DNA of 26,145 nucleotides from the NCBI GenBank assembly GCA_041664945.1, contig JBAYJY010000053.1, positions 1-26,145 of the forward strand, written 5' to 3'. The notes beneath the pieces are model-generated. The model saw nothing but the letters and a program-made list of their open reading frames with translations, had not been told where the DNA came from and searched no databases. Shown here piece after piece: positions 24,101 through 26,145 of this stretch. The position numbers and the translations under genes are program-made. Numbering within the stretch: the first letter of the stretch is position 1; every line of letters begins with the position of its first letter. Origin of the DNA: JBAYJY01 sp041664945 (GTDB lineage Bacteria > UBP15 > UBA6099).

Positions 24101-26145
24101 GCATACCTCTTCCCGGCCGCCTCCGGGGGTGTAATAGACAGAGCCGCCTCCGGTGGGGTCGTCATTCAGAATGATTCGGCCCTTCACAGCGTCCCAAGAC
24201 CATTGCAGCGCCGCCGGCATGTTGCCGGGCTGAAAACCAAATCGTTGATTGACGGCGGCTTTGTGGTATTTGACATAATCAGGCTGCGCGGTGATTGTGG
24301 CCGCGAGGTTGCTGCACCAGAAATCAGTCCCGCCGTAATTGCACGCGCAATCGGCGGCGGTTCCGAAACACCACGACGCCACTGGAACGTCCACCGTTAT
24401 CACGGAATCGCCCTGCGGGACTAATTCGAGATAATCAGGCTGCGCGGTGACCGCGCGCTTGAAAAGGAATCCGCTTGTATTGAGAACATAATTGTCGGTC
24501 GCTACATTGCCGACGGAGTCGCTCGCCCGCAACGCGATCTGATTGCTTCCCTCGGGCATCGTCGCCCAGTTGACAGCCCAGTCCGTCAAGTAGTCGGCTG
24601 ACTGGGAGCCGCCCCAGATAGTCGACCATGCGCCGCTGTTGACGCTGTGCTCGAAACTCACAAGAGGCGCGCCGTTCAGATAACTGACATCAATATTTAA
24701 AATTGCGCCGGGGTCTGCCGCATAGTCGGCAGTCGCCGTTCCGGCCGCCGGCGAGTTATACACAAATGCCGGCGGCTCCCTGTCCTGTCGAACGCGTTTC
24801 GAAACAACTGTTTCTGAGTTGCCGGCGTTGTCCTTGGCGTAATACCTCACATATTGGATGCAAGTCGCGGCCGGCGCGCACGTAACAGAAACGCTCACGC
24901 TGGATGTCGCCGGGCTGCACGTATCGGTATTGTCCACGCAGTAATAGGAATCTATAACGCCGGATATTGAATCGACCGGCGAGAGCGTTACTGTCACCGG
25001 CGACGCCGCAGTCCAGTTATCGGTCCAGTTGTCGGTTGTCGCTGGCGCCGTGAAATCGATTCCGAACAGCCTTGAGTCGGAGGAACTCTGATTCGTCGCC
25101 TCGTCTGTGTTGTAAACTTCCACCAGACATTTATCCACGCCTTCATCGCGGCAGTCCTTGCCACCGCCGACAGTGATCGTCGGATTGGTTGCGCAAGCGT
25201 AAGAAGTCAATGCCAGCGTTTCCACGCTATCGCTCAAAACGCGATAGTAACATATGTCGAGACCGGAACCGCCGGTGTCCGCATTTGTGACGCTGAGAGT
25301 AAAATCCGTGTTTTGCCACGAGCTTGCGGCCGGCGAAGTGATCGCCGCTGAAGGCGCGGTCCAATCAATCGAGAAAGATCTGGACGCTAACGGGCCGTAA
25401 CTGCCGCCCTTTTTATCTTTGCATTCAACAAAGCACATATCCGCGCCCTGATCACGGCAATCATTCCCGACGCCGACAGTAATTGTCGGATTCGATGCGC
25501 AGGCGTAAGCGGTCCATGCGAGTGTGACGACGGAGTTGCTTGTTACCTGATAATAGCATGTGATGCTGGCGCCGCCGCCGCTTGTGTTGGTGACATCCAG
25601 AGTAAAATCGGTTTTCTGCCAAGAGCTCGGATCAGGGTTGTTAATTGTGACGACAGGCGCCGTCCAGTCGACCGAGAATGTCCGGCTCACGGTCGCGCTT
25701 GTGTTGCCTGCATTGTCTGTGTTGTAGAGTTCAACCAGGCACTTATCCGCGCCGGGGTTCTTGCAATCCTGCGCGGGGCCGACAAGTATAGTCGGACCGA
25801 GGGCGCAGTCGTATGTCGCCCACGGCACGGTTATCGTAACGTTGCTTGTTACCTGATAGTAACACAAATTAATGCCTGACCCGCCGGTGTCCGCGTTCGT
25901 AACGTCAACAGTGAAATCCGCTCCCACATAAGCGCTCGCGTCAGGGCTGTTTATGACAACTGTCGGACTTAACGGGTCGTATTTATAAATGAATTCCGTA
26001 TCCATTACACGCTTATTGTTGACGTTGTCCGTAACTATAACGTTCAGGTAATAAGTGTTGGAAGCGACAAGCGGGCCGGTCGCCGTAAGATGCGTAACAG
26101 CAGCCATTTGCGTCGGCAAGGCGCCGCTGTTTGTTGAGAAAATCA
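21176..26145 (-). CDS. Giant exported repeat protein: Ig-like repeats, TolB-like propeller, ZU5-like and FlgD-like C-terminus (5' end beyond window)
   Basis: At least 1655 residues, with no stop up to the right edge; the TTG at 26119 is probably not the true start. Numbering from that TTG: three tandem repeats of about 100 residues (51-153, 154-255, 256-357), each starting near TAPxVTIxxPxxSSW and with four positionally conserved Cys (CYYQVTS, YxCAxNPTITVG, DCRDxGxD, KCLVE). Two shorter Ig-like units follow to about 547. A mixed beta region follows, then PD40/TolB-like blades (about 825, 902, 1068, 1151, 1224; PxWSPDGxxIxF type), a ZU5-like stretch (about 1348-1375, LLFKDGLVTAVFPPNTLASDTVFF), a calcium-loop-like DNDSDGKVD (about 1430), and a FlgD-like tail from about 1540 (IHTYPNPY, IKVYDMRGSLV, LASGIYLYYL, GKLSVVR). 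Such tails anchor or export proteins in FCB-type lineages. Probably extracellular; no ligand known. Confidence 0.85.
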   Translation of the reverse strand, partial: IFSTNSGALPTQMAAVTHLTATGPLVASNTYYLNVIVTDNVNNKRVMDTEFIYKYDPLSPTVVINSPDASAYVGADFTVDVTNADTGGSGINLCYYQVTSNVTITVPWATYDCALGPTILVGPAQDCKNPGADKCLVELYNTDNAGNTSATVSRTFSVDWTAPVVTINNPDPSSWQKTDFTLDVTNTSGGGASITCYYQVTSNSVVTLAWTAYACASNPTITVGVGNDCRDQGADMCFVECKDKKGGSYGPLASRSFSIDWTAPSAAITSPAASSWQNTDFTLSVTNADTGGSGLDICYYRVLSDSVETLALTSYACATNPTITVGGGKDCRDEGVDKCLVEVYNTDEATNQSSSDSRLFGIDFTAPATTDNWTDNWTAASPVTVTLSPVDSISGVIDSYYCVDNTDTCSPATSSVSVSVTCAPAATCIQYVRYYAKDNAGNSETVVSKRVRQDREPPAFVYNSPAAGTATADYAADPGAILNIDVSYLNGAPLVSFEHSVNSGAWSTIWGGSQSADYLTDWAVNWATMPEGSNQIALRASDSVGNVATDNYVLNTSGFLFKRAVTAQPDYLELVPQGDSVITVDVPVASWCFGTAADCACNYGGTDFWCSNLAATITAQPDYVKYHKAAVNQRFGFQPGNMPAALQWSWDAVKGRIILNDDPTGGGSVYYTPGGGREEVCVFLRQADDSQITTSAYADYPVYISLSGAQASGKDFTEVTYGFNAMTIPASGDVAPTGQIELKGNLQGGKACFTLTAETMPTDAPLPKPIIVSATYFDGLGATMTLPQIGGTSATIPVYIRNNFGVSDIGGVNVVEDVFIPQPNTPTRAIVLSPAWNQDGTKIVANSREDIPCDMNPPGQTADTGDSPFDNFNLYTMTYSGGTLQSCVRLTSNGTDGLNFFGAAPYSDITWTPDGDRVVFAAPDMMTDGKTKLFWVSATAPVGTPYGTQFDYPPAGPVLDSLSIVEDSLAGGTNVTVDLIEGSYIDVGKKVIIFETDGSGRVIKREIKTVTGVTQDYVFSQTHFTVDTPMTQDIYGQSSGVTSYIEYPVTLRRLGQNIVPLSDDSLILDAEWRDPDWSPNLASCDAAYRDKLLAVRTPGDPSYDTVCNPNCSTDPDASVNGNIVMIDGAKDFDGLYKVDGVTSNLTKITSFVGQTPFAYKPKWSPDCKMIAFVAWDRSLNTSDPPAPSQTSIYVINLSYNGPGFATVTLPVTSLTDPGVYKIYGYDENLKPAYFPKWNADGKVVSFSVDMTNSLFLQNDASSMDTVVSDLFGSVNFDNYMEYILDQPPSQGAVFAPQLVGQVSSNEFGLTQCPGNNTGAACPDGPNFPFVHVMQPSPASGAYLQLLHMKDVTTVTAGGGLLFKDGLVTAVFPPNTLASDTVFFNTDPTAYCGGGPGPGPDCPHDPTNEFIVQSGEAREYFPDGTNFDSYIRLIFHYCDNDSDGKVDADTESVFKATAAGTVPFTFNSSNGQCAISGAPTSGGTIDVDTIAVYNWNLTGNKWDRMDGLVNKTDRTITVFTTHFSRYDTFGFRMGFAPASITPLQITNIHTYPNPYVETRDLSSGITFAGDEIYADANAVVTIDIKVYDMRGSLVTTLTGATNQNDAHVNNSHTLYHWARPANASGRPLASGIYLYYLTARSNGDTVTHKGKLSVVR
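25049..25969 (-). repeat. Three tandem Ig-like repeats of about 306 bp
   Basis: Consecutive units at 25969-25661, 25660-25355 and 25354-25049 encode homologous 102-103 residue domains with the same four Cys. Units 2 and 3 share long runs such as FTLxVTN and NPTITVG. They diverge enough at DNA level to be old duplications. Confidence 0.75.

Noticed and set aside
23556..24104. 182-codon minus-strand open frame
   Set aside because: Out-of-frame shadow of the giant protein; Arg-rich, no support.
25049..25969. CRISPR array
   Set aside because: The periodic repeats are about 306 bp, in frame, and encode protein domains; no short direct repeats with spacers occur anywhere in the window.

Overview
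This is a 26 kb piece of a bacterial chromosome with moderately high GC and very AT-rich regulatory gaps. The organism is probably diderm: it has a periplasmic binding protein with a cleavable signal peptide, a sensor kinase with a large extracytoplasmic domain, and a giant exported protein ending in a FlgD-like Ig fold of the kind used as a surface-sorting tail. The pdxS/pdxT, yaaR, holB, ricT gene set is Firmicutes-like. With the adenosylcobalamin-dependent ribonucleotide reductase and the deoxyhypusine-synthase-like gene, this fits an uncultivated or little-studied anaerobic lineage. I cannot name the phylum from sequence alone. Every gene is housekeeping or accessory; there is no phage, CRISPR, rRNA or tRNA that I can see.

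Layout. (1) 1-594: the N-terminus of an MrfA/YprA-type DEAD-box helicase, minus strand, running off the left edge. (2) 774-2362: a two-gene MaoC dehydratase pair resembling mycobacterial HadA/HadB, preceded by a fumarylacetoacetate-hydrolase-family enzyme. (3) 2385-5326: a sensor histidine kinase divergent from a PhnD-like periplasmic binding protein, with overlapping back-to-back promoters between them. (4) 5345-9358: a deoxyhypusine-synthase-like enzyme, a sugar-phosphate isomerase-like TIM barrel and a TMTC-like multipass TPR protein, all minus strand. (5) 9513-12289: a plus-strand operon of an organophosphate-antiporter-family transporter, a PHP phosphoesterase and a nitroreductase. (6) 12468-13598: a degenerate HD-GYP protein. 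(7) 13805-17775: a compact minus-strand operon pdxS-pdxT-yaaR-holB-ricT. (8) 17776-18583: an 808 bp regulatory region with an extended -10 promoter for pdxS, two perfect inverted DnaA boxes around an AT-rich core, a tandem pair of NrdR-box palindromes 31 bp apart, and a consensus promoter for the B12-dependent ribonucleotide reductase. (9) 18584-20995: that reductase. (10) 21006-21164: a 159 bp intergenic element with 33 bp imperfect terminal inverted repeats. (11) 21176-26145: the C-terminal part of a giant surface or secreted protein with Cys-patterned Ig-like tandem repeats, a TolB-like propeller region, a ZU5-like segment and a FlgD-like tail, running off the right edge.

The region between pdxS and the reductase is the most interesting part, because replication-initiator sites and nucleotide-reductase repressor sites overlap there next to a DNA-polymerase-clamp-loader operon. 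Several starts were reassigned from promoter and Shine-Dalgarno positions. Five of the fitted promoters use a -35 to -10 spacer of exactly 17 bp.
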